In this document: positions 36,992-55,938 of the stretch, in pieces
Position numbering within the stretch: the first letter of the stretch is position 1
How the letters are laid out: each line of letters starts with the position of its first letter
Assembly: GCA_025403435.1 (NCBI GenBank)
Contig: CM046350.1
Coordinates: 18,635,274-18,699,273 of the forward strand
DNA: 64,000 bases
Origin: Artocarpus heterophyllus
Taxonomy: Eukaryota; Streptophyta; Magnoliopsida; Rosales; Moraceae
Reading direction: 5' to 3'
Program-made: the position numbers and the translations under genes
Notes under the pieces: model-generated
Told to the model about the DNA's origin: nothing
Databases searched by the model: none
Seen by the model: only the letters and a program-made list of their open reading frames with translations

Positions 36992-37535
36992 TGTTGGAAA
37001 CCAAATTAAACCAAAACTTTTGAGAAAAAATTTCTCACTGATTTAACATGAAACCTCTCTGATGTCACTTGTTAGAAACCAAATCAAATCAAAATTCTGC
37101 CAAGATCGTTCATGTTGAATCAATGAGAGAAATAATACTAAATTGCGGAAGCGTACCTTGATTTAGATTATGGATCAATTTAGGTTATTGTCTTCCAATC
37201 CAATACGTATTCCTTGATATTTTCTTTGAAGATGGGATTTTAGAAAAAACAGGAAGAAAAATAATACGTACGTATGGATTGAGGACCATAACCAGAATAA
37301 ATAACTTTAGTTATTTTAATGTATTTTTAGTTTTACCCATCATAAAATCTGAAAATTACAAATTGATATTTACACATATATTATTAATAATAATAACTTA
37401 TAATTTATATTAATACCAACAATTTTTCAACTTTATCTTAATTATATTACTTTAATTTAAATTTTACCTTAAAATAACATTAAATAATACATTTTAATAT
37501 ATATATAGGTCCACATAAAAAATTATTTTCCAACA
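36992..37535 (-). repeat. 5' LTR (in element sense) of the copia element
   Basis: 544 bp with perfect 6-bp inverted ends (TGTTGG at 36992, CCAACA ending at 37535), next to the primer-binding site. Its last about 80 bases and the adjoining leader form a tandem duplication (units near 36930 and 37000). Confidence 0.65.
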
Positions 37536-37540
37536 TTCAA

Positions 37541-38247
37541 TCCTTTGCAATTTGCACTAAAGTTGGCAAAAAAAAAATGTCATGTCAAAGAAGGGGAAAA
37601 AGAAAAAAACAAAGGCAGAGAGAAAAATTAAAAGTTTTTTTTTTTTTTTTAACTCGTAAAATCCAAAAGTTAAAAGATCCACGTAATGCTAATCTGGTTT
37701 GTTGCTTTTGCAAGACGATAGTTCAGTAACTAATATGAAAGCGACATAAACAATATGATTTGTTAGAACAAGATAGGACGTACGGTAATTGATTGGAACC
37801 TAAAATTTTAATTTAAAAATGTTATATAAAAATTTTATATCGTAACAATATTTTATTTTTAATTATAACGGAGAATTTTACACCGTACGATTCCCAAAGA
37901 CTTGTCAAACTCTTGTAATGTCGGTCAAAAAAGTCTGACACCAAGTGGAAGGAGAACTTGGATACTATGATTGACCGGAGAGATTTCATAGATCATTGAT
38001 TATTATTTCCGTACGTAACTTTGAATTAGGACGAGTTCATGTGTGATTGAAACTTTCTTCATGCTTGGACAAGGAAGATGGTGGGCCAGCCAAAGAAAAT
38101 TGATGCAAATAATTTTCCATTACTGAAACTAGTTCATCAGAAACAGATTTATTAAAGTTGCCTGAATAAATCTAATAAATCAAAACCGTTCACTATTTCA
38201 TCAAGTTCTGGGTGATTCATGAAGAAGAACAACTTGAAAAACAAAAC
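37541..38247. other. Upstream region of receptor kinase copy C
   Basis: AT-rich with a long T run at about 37635-37650. No gene. It presumably contains the promoter of copy C, but no convincing TATA box close to the ATG at 38248 was seen. Confidence 0.45.
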
Positions 38248-44808
<6,561 letters not shown>

Positions 44809-45358
44809 TGAGTCAGGATATTAATTCTCAACTAGATTTTGGTTGGCAGACATTATTCACTTCTTTTGTGCAAAATAATGCAGTTGTTTTGTACAAATTT
44901 TTGTGTATTCTATGTATGGACATTGTATAAAAAGAATATGTGCCTACTCTTATGGCTTTTTTTTGTCTTGGTGTCGTCTGTTTTGGAGCCCAAAAAATAT
45001 TTCTCAACTATAATAGACTTATCTCTAGTGTCTCTGCATTAACAGACATACTCGGTTGCTTCTGAAAATTTAGCAACACACAAAACAGCAACAAAGGAAC
45101 TATTTTTCTACTTCAGTTTCAGAAGCTATACACAACTATTTTTTGCCTTAATACTCTTTACCATGCCATAACAACTGTACTTACCATACATAACTATTTT
45201 GTTTCACAACCAATAACTTTTTTTTTTTTTTTTGGTTATGCTTTAATGTTCTGGAAGCTATATAAAACACCATAAGAAACTCATTCCTAAAAAAAAAAAC
45301 TAATTTTTCGTCACCAACTTTACCGAACCTAGGAGGAAACGGCAAAATCAAAAGCTTC
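44809..45358. other. Convergent 3' flank between copy C and the DRP4 pseudogene
   Basis: The first about 325 bases match the 3' flank of copy A (3559 to about 3886). The remainder has T and A runs (45219-45233, 45289-45300). Both neighbouring genes end into this gap. Confidence 0.6.
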
Positions 45359-47384
45359 CTAATCTCCATAGGAAGCAACACTGTCCATGATATGAGCCAA
45401 AACACTCTTGCATTCCTGAAGCTTCTTGACACTTCCTTTCAGCTTCGACCGCTTTATTGCTACCAAAGGTGACTCCTCCATCAGCCTCTCGATCCCACCG
45501 CCATGAGTTGTCATCAGCTTGGGGACAATCTCCATCTCCAGATCGTTGTTCACCAGGCTGAAAAGACAGAACTGCAAATGCAAAACCATGACATCAACAA
45601 GCCTTCTCAACACAATCTTCCAATATGCAATCATCCACATCTTCAGGTCGAAAGCCTGATGCAGAAGATGCGGATAACGCCTAAGATATTTGACCTCAAT
45701 CTCTCCGAACCCTTCCAAATTCACCTTTGATGGCCTTTTCTTGTCGTGCAAGACACTGTGTAAGAATCCATCCTTCTGTGTCATTAGATTGGTCCACTTG
45801 GTGGAAAAATCCAGATTACAAGTGTAATCAGTCAGCTTCTCCATCTCCACCACCTCCATTATCCACTTATTGGATCTTTCTTTCATCTTCGAGATCAGAT
45901 TGTGGCCGGCACATCTTGTGGACAGCAGAAGTTGGTAATAGTCCTCAACATGGCGCATCAAAACCGTGATCACCACCTCCCCAGTGCAGTCCCACAACCT
46001 CTCAACAAAGCTTACTGGTATGCTTGATATCCCATTGACCTTCCATTGCAAGACAGTGAGAAAAGCCGAGCGAGGGAGGAAGTTTGGCAGAGCAATCTCT
46101 TTAGCTTCTTCCAAGTTCCTGATCTCATCATTAGAAAGTTCATAATCGGATCACTCTCTGCGCACTTGTGAAGCTCATCTGAGTACTGATTCAACATTTC
46201 AACCAATCTCGCCGTGCAATGCATGCGGTTTTCATTTGGATACTCGTCGAATTCCCCTCTGAGAAGAACTTCCCTCAGGGACTCCTTCACAAACCCGAGG
46301 ATCCTAATGAAAGCAGTCATGGCTCCAGCAATTGTGGACATTTTCTTCGGCAGCTTATTGAGCTCATTCAGGTTTGAATTCAGCTTGTCATTTATCCTCA
46401 CCACAATCTCCGGCAGGTTTCTACCAATACTAGAAGCTTGAATCTGGACCAACCTCTGAGCCAAAACGGGAATTCCCACAATCGATTTGTCGATCTTCGA
46501 AAGCAGAGGATGAGCTCCGAAAAGCCGAGCTTCCTCTTTCCTTGCCACCTCATAAGACTCTCTCCAACCCTGTTCCTAACACAGACATAACCAAGACCAA
46601 TGTTAACATCATCCGCAGTTACCTTCTCTGGAAGCCCTTCGGGAGCCTTATCCGCCTTTGTCACCACGGCGAGAGTCCTCTATCTGGTCTTGTCCACGGA
46701 CTGCAACATCCGAATCGACTCGCAAGTAGGGAAATCAACAGTTGCAGAAAGAACAATGAGTATGATGCTCTCTTGAGGCACTATATACTCCATAATAATA
46801 TCCCTTATCTGATCAAAAATATTCTCGTGCTGTCCATGAACAGGAACTCTAGTGATTCCCAGATGATCAACCATTGTCAAATCAGGAACGCGTTTCCTTT
46901 TCACCACCAGAGTCAAAGGGGTGTTGGAAATTCCTTTTCCATTGCCTGCAATCTCGTCAGTGGCCTGATATATTGCCTCCGAGATGTTCTCTTCGTCGGT
47001 CGGGACAACTTTGCCATTGAATTCCAGGAAGAGCTCCGGATGAGGATTGGAGTGGTGTTGAAGCCTCATGATGAGAGGGACTCAGGTGCAAATACCTTGT
47101 CCACGAGGGAGGCGGATTCCAGCGAGGGATTCGATGACGCTGGACTTGCCGGAGGACTGATCCCGACAACGACGATCGTCGGGAGTGGAATTTCTTCCTC
47201 CATGACACCGAGTTCCCGAAGCCGGTCGAGTGCATTGAGGAAGGGACGAATGCGGTCGTTGCTGTAAGAGACGATGGATGCAGTGGAATCCACTGGAATC
47301 AATGCAAGTGAATGTTCCTCATTGACATGCATAGAACTGAACCTTTTTGATCAAAGGAGAGGAGGAGCCTCTAGTTTCAGCCAT
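45359..47384 (-). pseudogene. Dynamin-related protein 4-type pseudogene
   Basis: Collinear over its whole length with the intact gene at 57077-59125, and intronless like it. Probable old start ATG at 47384 (MAETRGSSSP), already out of frame with what follows. Breaks seen: one base lost inside the P-loop codons near 47161-47163; TGA at 47082-47084 in the G2 region; DLPG changed to DHLG near 46850; TAG at 46680-46682 before the G4 motif; a frame change near 46555; another near 46115. The C-terminal middle/GED part (46114 to 45359) is still open. Without a P-loop no GTPase could be made. Confidence 0.88.
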
Positions 47385-48755
47385 TTTCAGTGATGAGCTA
47401 CGGAAGGAGAAAAGATCAGTCTGAGAGTGCAAAAGTTGTGGAAGAGAAAGAGTACTGGTTGGGATATGTTATTGGACAGGGATAGTGTTTATTTATGGAG
47501 GTTTTGCATGGAGATAATAATTAATGAAGATTGAAGACTTTACGTGAAGTGTGGGAAATGGAGGGACTTTGCAACTCCACAGCGTTTGATACTCCAAAAT
47601 CTACAAGTGTGGGAAATGGAGGGACTTTGCAACTCCACAACGTTTGATATTCCAATAAGATAAGGTTTATGAATTATGATATGAGATTCTGAAGAACGAC
47701 ATGGACATGTACGGTTTTTAATAGGTTGGGGAAAGAAAACGCTCGAGAACCTCTAGCTCCTAGGGACGCTTCCACTTCGGTACGTCCCCCCTTACAATTG
47801 TTTTTTTTTTAAGTCCATAAAATTAGCTTTGTGAAAATTAGGTGTTTGGCGAGCATGGTTATAACAGCTTTTTAGTTATCAAATAGTACAAAGATTCATT
47901 TGATACCAAATAGTATAAGGGATCATTTGATACGCGAGTTCACAATGGTGTGCTTTAGAAATTTATGGTTTAAACTGTAGGTTTTAAACTGTATAATTTA
48001 AACAATAGTTTTAAATTGACATTTAGAACGTAAATGTTTAAAACAATAATAAAACATCACATCAAGTTTAAAATAAGAACTAGTATTTAAAAAATTATAG
48101 CTTATGAAAGAAAAACAAGAACGAGAATTTTTTTACCGTAAAAAAAGTTTCAAAATGTTTTTTTTTTATTGTAAAGAATGAGAACTGGTGTTTTTTTGAA
48201 GAGGATAAAGTTTGAATTTTTAAGGTTTTGGTCAGTTTAAATGGTTTGAACAGTCGTCATGGTTTAAACTGGTTTAAACAATTTTCAACCTACGAACCAT
48301 ACCGCCTATAAAGCTCTCACATACTACAAGAAAGCTCTCACATGCTACAGTGTAAAATTCTCACATACCATATGTTTTAAACTAAAAAGTTAATTCTAAC
48401 CATGCTTACCAACCACCCTATAAATCTATACAGTTCATTATTATATTTTTAACTTTCATTAACTCTAGATTGCTAAAAGACTTCTTTACATGCATATCCT
48501 AAGTAAGTAATTGATAAATAAGAGAAATAATGATAAATAATGGATGGACAATGCATTTTCTCAGTAAAGAAGGTGGTAAAAGAATTTATTTACAAATTAA
48601 ATGAATTGATGAAATCTATTTGTGTAGTGTAAAAATTAATAAATACCATGCAGTGGATTTCCCTTAAAAAATTAGTTAATAAATCAACAAAACATGACTT
48701 ATTTATATTTTCTTTAGACCATCTCCGATACAAATGTCAAAACTAATATTATTAG
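47385..48755. other. Upstream of the DRP4 pseudogene
   Basis: Contains a tandem duplication of about 50 bp with period 58 (47547-47596 and 47605-47655, unit starting AAGTGTGGGAAATGGAGGGA). A GTTTAAAC-rich stretch at about 47970-48290 contains several AAACTGGTTTAAAC-like inverted motifs. No gene. Confidence 0.55.
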
Positions 48756-49525
48756 GGTTGTTCTATTTGCACCCTATTTAACTCTTCACACCCCCTAATA
48801 ATTTTGAAATAATTAAATTTACTTATTGCACTTACCATTCTATTTTTCATTATTGTAACATTATTATTTTTAAATCTTTCTTCTTCTTTTTTTTTTTTGG
48901 AAGCTTAGGCATGAAGCATTTTCATACATAAAGAAAATGTTTAAATTAAAAATTATATCTATTACAATTTATTAAAAAATATTATATCTGCTAGTTACAA
49001 TTTCTAAAAACTATTATTAATTTATTATTACATTTACTAATTTTATAAAAATAGAAAATTAATAAACAATCTTGCAAACAGTTTGACGATACTGGATTAA
49101 TTCAACAATTGTATAAACTGGTTGCTTTTGACATAGTCTATATTTTGATCTATTCTCATATTACTTCTAGAAATCAATAAAAAAAAAAAAAGTAAAGGAA
49201 TAATTGTAGGTGAATAACAAAAAAAATAACATACCTCTATATGATTTTTTAGAATAGTAATTGAATAATGAAAATAGGGTCTTGTCATAAAAGAATTTAT
49301 ACATTAGGAGCTTGCTTATTTAGGGAGATGACATATAGATTTGTGTGAAAAGAAAAACAATGTATTATTAGTTTCTAATTATGACAAAGAAGATTTATTT
49401 ATGTAATTAGGTCAATTATAGTTGTCCTTTTTTTGCTATTTTATTTAAAGGTTTTTGTATAATATAAAAATATATTAAAAAGGAGTGTAAATAATCAAGT
49501 GGAGGGTGTAAATAGAATCACCTAT
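48756..49525. mobile_element. Miniature inverted-repeat element (candidate)
   Basis: The left end TTCTATTTGCACCCT (about 48762) is matched by the complement of the right end AGGGTGTAAATAGAATCA (about 49504). Further inverted blocks CTTCACACCCC and GGAGTGTAAA follow. The interior is very AT-rich, without coding potential. Exact ends and target duplication are uncertain. Confidence 0.5.
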
Positions 49526-50389
49526 ATCATAATTATATTTGTCACTAAAAAATATGAAAATAGAATATTTGATTTTTTTATTTTGTGCTCCAATGCATAA
49601 TGCTATTTTAAATGCCATATTTGTCTTTACTTGTGATTATTACACTTTGAAACTTATAAAAGTAATCTTTGAATATTAAAATAATTAAAAAGTGATAATG
49701 TTGTGATTATCAAGCTAAAAAAGTCAGTCTATCAACCAATATCAAACAAATGCTAAATCTATTATATTCTAAACTTGATGGCAAATTTGCCACCAAGTTT
49801 AACATAGAGCAAATATGTCATTAAAAATAGCATCGCATCGGAGAGTGTTATTTTACACTCAAGGCTCAAATTTACTATTGACATATCAATTAACATTGAA
49901 GTGGAGATGCCTTTAAATACTAGTATGTAGATGTGCTTGGGCTTCCTTAATAAAAGCATTTAGGAAATTGCAATAGATAAGCCAAAAACATATAGTAATG
50001 AAAATTATTCGGCCATATTTTTTATAACTTTAATAAATAGACTAAACTTATTATAAATTCATATTTTTTTTAAGTAAAATTTCAAAAATAACCCCATTCT
50101 CCTTAGCATATGCTTTCTCTCTCCTCTCCCTCATCTCTCCTCCTCTTCTTTCTCCCAGCTCCAACAATGGCGCCACTCCCTATGCGACTATAGCGACCTT
50201 TCCTCACATGACTCTAATAACAATATCGTGCCCTCTGCAACTCCAGCGACGGAGCTCACTCCTACAAATAGGAGATTAGACGCTCCTATTTTGCGAGGTT
50301 TTATAGAAAAAAAAAACTATTGTCCTATGTATTAAAAAATATGAGAAGACAATTTTCGCATTTTGAAAATTTTTACTTGCAATTAGACT

Positions 50390-51410
50390 GTTTTTTTAAA
50401 AGCCATGGCCCAATGTGCTAGAAGATAATGGTTTTTACAAAACTGTTATCTAATGTCAATGATTTTCAAAAAAAAAAAAAAAAGACAGACTTTTTCCCAC
50501 TTATTTTCTTATCAAAGTTTTTCATCATTTTCTTAAATTTTGAACACTCTTTTCTATTCTACTAAAGCTCTCTTCCATTCCACTTAATCAAATTTACAAA
50601 CTCTAAAATTCTTCTCTTAAATACCTCATTTTCTCTTTAAGTTCTCTCTATCTCCCTCTTCCTACTATTTCTTCCTCACCTTCTATCTCTTTCTCTAAAT
50701 TCCTTCTATCCTCAGGTTTGCTACTCTTCACTCCCTGAACCCTCATCTCCAATGCCGTGATTCAATGCCAAACCATTATTGTCATCGCCGTTGTTGCCTC
50801 CGCCTCCATTTTGAGCACCAAAATTTGAATACATTTGGAATCTTTTGAAATTTCCTTCATTTGATTTTATGTTTTTTTAGAATTTTGAGTGCTCTTTTGT
50901 GTTTGGGTAAGTATTTTTGTTTTTGTTGTTGTTGTTGTTGTTGTTGTTGTTAAATTTTATGGACAAACCTTGGCTATGATTCTTGACATTTTTAGGTTAT
51001 ATGAATATTTATTATGTTTACCTTTGAAAATTATTATGCATTTTTCTATGTTAGATATGGGTCAAATTTATCAAAGAAGAGGACATAAATTTGTGAATAA
51101 TACTTAAAATTATTCTTTGAGAAGAAATTGTTTTGGTGAATTTTATTTTTATTTTTTTCAAGTCTTTTAACAACGGTTTTTACTAAAGTTGCATTTAAAG
51201 TAGCACATTAGATAACTGTTTTAGTAAAAACCATGTCTAATGTGTCCTCCTGGTATTTCAAGCGCATATTAGACGATATATTTCAACCTTCGTCTAATGT
51301 ATACCACATATTACAACAGTGAATTAGATGACAATTTGGCTAACCATCAACTTATCTTTAGACGACGGTATAAAACCATCGTTTAAACTCCCGTGTGTAC
51401 TAATGGCTAC
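50390..51410. mobile_element. Foldback / miniature DNA transposon (candidate)
   Basis: ATGGTTTTTACAAAACTGTT...ATCTAATGT at 50428-50457 is inverted at about 51204-51236 (ACATTAGATAACTGTTTTAGTAAAAACCAT). Further ACGGTTTTTAC and TTAGACGA motifs lie near the right end. No transposase was seen. The exact ends are not determined. Confidence 0.5.
50923..50951. repeat. (TTG)n microsatellite
   Basis: Nine to ten uninterrupted TTG units. Confidence 0.9.
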
Positions 51411-51455
51411 TGTAGAGGATCGATAACAATAACATGAAACTTTGACGGCAAGCCC

Positions 51456-51802
51456 AAGAATCAATAGTTGCAGAGGATCCATGGCAAGTGCATGGCATCA
51501 TATATATTTTACAAAAAGGTAGCAAAGAGAGGAGAAAGAGAGAAAGAGAATAAAGGGAGGAGAGAAAGGCATGAGAGTTTCAGTTTTGATTTTAGGATGT
51601 TTTTGTAATTTGATTGTTTAATAAATCTAAGAATCAATAGTTGCAGAGGATCCATGGCAAGTGCATGGCATCATATATAGTTTACAAAAAGCTAGCAAAG
51701 AGAGAAGAAAGAGAGAAAGAGAAGAGAGAGAGGAGAGAGAGGCAGGAGATTTTCAATTTTGATTTTAGGATGTTTTTGTAATTTGATTGTTTAATAAATC
51801 TA
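51456..51802. repeat. 173-bp tandem duplication
   Basis: Two adjacent copies (51456-51628 and 51629-51802), each starting AAGAATCAATAGTTGCAGAG and ending TTGTTTAATAAATCT, with an AG-rich GAGAAAGAGAGAAAGAG block in the middle. Few differences between copies, so it is recent. Confidence 0.88.
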
Positions 51803-54539
51803 AATTTATACTAAAATGTCCTATACATTAATAGTCTATTTAATTTTTATTCTTCTATTAGTTGGGCCTATTTTGCTCATTCTCCCTAAGAATTTCATAT
51901 ACAGCTATTTCACACAATTAATAATGTGTACAAACAATACGAAGAAAAATAAGAAAAGTAAGAGAGAGCTCCTTAAAAACATAAGGTATTGTTTGTGACA
52001 TAGGATTAGGAGTGGCATGAGGATAAATTATCATAATCCTAAGTTTGGTGGTGGATTTTGACTTGATAAATAATCCATTGACCCAAAAAAAATTATAATG
52101 CCCAATTAACTCACAATTAGCCAGCAATAAGCTTCTTGCATATCTATATATTTAATGAACACATGTTATTGAATTACAAGCGTATAAAAAGCATATCTTA
52201 TGCATGAGTACTCATTATTTTTTAGATTGAATCATGCATAAATGTGCTTAGATTCACAAATATGACATTGAATAATTAATATATGATCTAACATGCTTTT
52301 TAAAAAGTTTTAATTGCAATGAAAAGCTCGGTTTCTCGATAGGGAAGATTAGTGATTAGTGTGCTAAACAGTTATGAATTGATTGGAAAGTGTTTTTCTA
52401 CTTTAAATGCAATCTAAACTAAATGTTTTGCCTATTTACACCTTAAAAATAGCTAGATTTCATTATAATTAAAAGTATATAAAATGGTGTAATTTGATTG
52501 GTGTACTGACTAGGTTATAGAAATTTAAGTTGCATTTATTTGTACTTGATTTTATTAACTAAATATTAGCTCCCGTCTTTTCCTCAACATCCTATGCACA
52601 TGTCAAAACCTTGGAAAAGATGGCAAAAGCTCCCAAGCAAGCTCCTCCCTTCACTTTTCTAATTTTGACCAAGTCAAATGAACTAGAATGTTCATTTTTG
52701 TTTCCTTCTTTCTCCCACAACCTTAAAAATATCCACAACCCTTATCTTTCAATTTCTCTCCATTGTTAAAGCCCTCAAACCCATAAAAACTAAAACTAAG
52801 TCATAGAAAATTGAATTACACAAAAAAACCATTATTTTCACTTGTTATTTTTGTAAGATTATATACTTCCCTTAATGACATTTAAATCTTGGAAATGTTA
52901 CCACCTATTTGGCTACTTGGTGTTAACTGACCAGTTGCAATTACAACTGCAACTCTTGTTTGGTTCACCCTCAGTCCAAACCAATGGCTTGGCCCAACAA
53001 TCATCAGCAGTTCTAATGTTCAACTGAGCAGTTGTAACCATTTCTCTCAGTGCCTCCACTAACCCTAGCAATCATCTTCTCTTCCCCTCAACACCTTCAT
53101 GCTGTCATGATCTAACCCGAGCAAGCATTTCCTCATTTCAGGGCCTCCATGCTCTCGCCTCCAGCCCTAGCAATCATCTCTTCTCATCTTCTGTAGTAAT
53201 AATCTTGTTTCCTCCGTCGTCGGTTCACCTTATTCCAAATCCAGCAAGCCCAAGCATCTTGTAAAATGATTCTCTCCTCTAATCGCACTCTGACCTTTAC
53301 CCCTTATCTCTAATTTCTGTTTTTGTCCTCAACACGGTGCCCGTTTTACGGCCTCTTTCTCAAGCATCGACAACTTTCTCTCCTTCGTTGCACTGAGAAG
53401 GAGCATGTAAACATCAACCCAATAGAACCTCCAGCGGCCCTCTAAAGTAGCATTTCAAAAGGAGGAAAATATCCTCCTTTTTATGGCAGAAGAAGACCTT
53501 CAATTGGCAGAGAACAACCAGCACCGATTTAGGCTTCCTAAAGGGCTCCTACCTTTCCTCTATTGGTTCAAATTCGGTACTTTTCATTTTTTTCCTTCAA
53601 CGAACTTATGATTTTGAAACATTACTCTTGTTATTGATGTGGTGATTTAGGGTTGTTGTTCAACCTCAAAAATGTTCCCGTGGTCAATGATTTTTCTATC
53701 TCTGTTTTCATCTACTCAATTTTAGTGAAGTTTGTTAATAACTCATTTTTTTCTTTCAACGAACTCCCAATTTTGAAACATTACTCTCGTTGGAGTTTGT
53801 TAATAACTCAATGTTAAGATAATCTTATACATGACCATCAATTGATGTGATTAAAACTTGCTATATTTTAATAAAAATTATTTATCTATTCATATCACAC
53901 CATGTCCCATTTCTACATACTCTTATTATGTACAAACTACAGGACACTCGTTAAATAACTTATTATATTAATAGCTCAGATAATACCATTCTATTCTCAA
54001 TAGAAAAGATTTGCACCTGTAACACTCAATTAAAGATGTCATACTTTAATTGAATAATTAATTATAATAATCAATTTTATATTACTGACTATTTTAATTA
54101 TCATCCTTAATTATTATCCTTATGTATATAACATTTATATACAATATTTAAGGTCACTAGATAATTATGAAATTTTAAAAATATTTATAAAGTATTCAAA
54201 ATAAATGTACACTAATATAATGAAAAATTCTCTTTGTTTACTAATAAATAAAGTCCATTACAAAGCATCACATATTTTAAGGGCATCTATCCTAACACTA
54301 ATTTTGTTGGAAATTACAAACCGTGCCTTCCACAAACTAAATTCTACATATCAACATAACCAACTCAATCCAAATTTGATCTTCTTTATTCAATCATTGG
54401 CTTTCTTTCTCAGTGTCGCAATTGCTTCCATTGTTTTATTATTGGTTGCTTTTCACTTTGGCCATTTTTTTAATTTACATTTTCAAAAAATTAACTTGGG
54501 AATAATTTTAAGAACAAATTAGACATTAAAAAAATTGGG
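51803..54539. other. Intergenic AT-rich region
   Basis: No gene, RNA or element could be supported. 53020-53560 is less AT-rich with CT-rich stretches, but open frames there are short and lack motifs. Confidence 0.45.
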
Positions 54540-55012
54540 ATATTATTATTTGGTATCCTTTGTTTTAGATAAACATCATATTGGTACCCTACTGTTTAAA
54601 AAATATCAAAATGGTACCCTTTAGTTTTTAAAAATACCATTTTGGTACCCTAAGTTTGTGGTTTTTGACATAAAATTTTCTTTTTATCCTCTTATTAATG
54701 AATCCTAAATTGATTTTATAAAACTATAATAGAAAATCAAAATAAAAAATTAAACAAAATTCATAAAAAAAAGCATATATGTGGACTTGTTCTTTTTTTT
54801 ATCATTATTTATATTTATTTTTTTTATAGTTTTCACTAAATAATTTAGGGTTTATTAATAAAAGGGTAAATTAGAAATTACACGTCATAAAGATAGACCA
54901 AGGTACCAAAATGATAGTTTTTGGAAACTACAGGGTATTATTTTGATATTTTTGAAACAACAAGGTACCAATGTGAATTTATCTCAAACAAATGGTACCA
55001 AAATGATAATAT
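54540..55012. mobile_element. MITE with long inverted repeats and GGTACC blocks
   Basis: The left arm (54540 to about 54650: TTGGTATCC, ATTGGTACCCT, ATGGTACCCT, TTGGTACCCT) is mirrored by the right arm (about 54900-55012: ACCAAAATGATA, AAGGTACCAATG, ATGGTACCAAAA). The arms are about 100 bases, the loop about 250, with no coding capacity. Fits a Mutator-like or foldback miniature element. Confidence 0.7.
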
Positions 55013-55149
55013 TTTTTCACAGTACTAAAATGAATTTTCAAAAATTACAATGTACCATTTAATACTTTCCAAACAAGAAACATATCAAAGTACACTACAA
55101 TGAAATTATAAAAACCCCATTCACAAAAGAACTCAATCACTTTTTTAAT

Positions 55150-55698
55150 TGATTTTTTGACACATTTGCGCCCTAAACTTTAGGCTTTTTTTAATATAAT
55201 CTTTAAACTTTTTTATTGCAATTGAGCACCTAAAACTTTGCAAAGTGTGGCAATTAAGTCTTAATCACAAAGTTTCTTTAAAATAAAGATGGAAACAATC
55301 ATATGAGATACATATGGCCAAAATACCTATATAACTCATTTAATCATAATAAGAGTCAAATTATTTAATTTATATCAAAAATTATTAAAAAAAGAAAAAA
55401 ATTATAGCATTGTTATTGATATTTCTAACAATTTTGTTATTTTTTATGTATATTTTAATCAATGTAATACTTGAAATTACATCTTTTTTCTTTTAAATGG
55501 GTTATGTATGTCTTGGGTGATTGTTTTTTATCTTAATTTTGACAAACATTAATAATCATAGACTTTATTGCCACACGTAATTAAGTTTAGAGAATTAATT
55601 GTCATACTTATCAAAATTTAAGGACTTAATTGTCATGAAAAATTTAAAAATCACATTATAAAGAAGGCTAAAGTTTAAGGGCAAATTTGTCAAAAATC
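55150..55698. mobile_element. MITE with long inverted repeats
   Basis: GATTTTTTGACACATTTGCG and CCCTAAACTTTAGGC at the left are mirrored by the complement of GCTAAAGTTTAAGGGCAAAT and TTGTCAAAAATC at the right. Inner blocks (CAATTAAGTCTTAA versus TTAAGGACTTAATTG) also pair. Non-coding. Confidence 0.68.
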
Positions 55699-55761
55699 TT
55701 TCTTTTTATTTAATTTACACCGGACAAATTATTGATTAGGGTAGACACTTGGCTTGACTAG

Positions 55762-55938
55762 TGCCATCTCGTTATTTCTTAATGATATAACTGTCGTGGG
55801 TCAAAGTCATAGGTTAAAAAAAAGTAATAGCCAATAGAATTGTTCCCCTCTGCCATCTCGCTATTTCTTAATGATATAACTGTGGTGGGTCATAATCATA
55901 GGTAAAAAAGTAACAGCCAATAGAGTTGTTCCCTTCGT
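55762..55938. repeat. 89-bp tandem duplication
   Basis: Two copies starting TGCCATCTCG(T/C)TATTTCTT at 55762 and 55851, each containing AATGATATAACTGT(C/G) and GCCAATAGA(A/G)TTGTTCCC. About 90% alike by eye. Confidence 0.85.

Larger units (their letters stand above)
31232..37535 (-). mobile_element. Rearranged, inactive Ty1-copia retrotransposon
   Basis: Reads on the - strand: LTR 37535 to 36992, tRNA-Met-type primer site, GC-rich leader (36600-36180), gag-pol remnants (35489 to about 31690), then a second copy of the GC-rich leader sequence (31640-31378). The far end is an inverted fragment of the LTR start (31232 to about 31372) instead of a 3' LTR. Flanks TCCAA (31227-31231) and TTCAA (37536-37540) could be a mutated 5-bp target duplication. 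Stops and frame changes show it is dead. It separates receptor kinases B and C. Confidence 0.75.
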
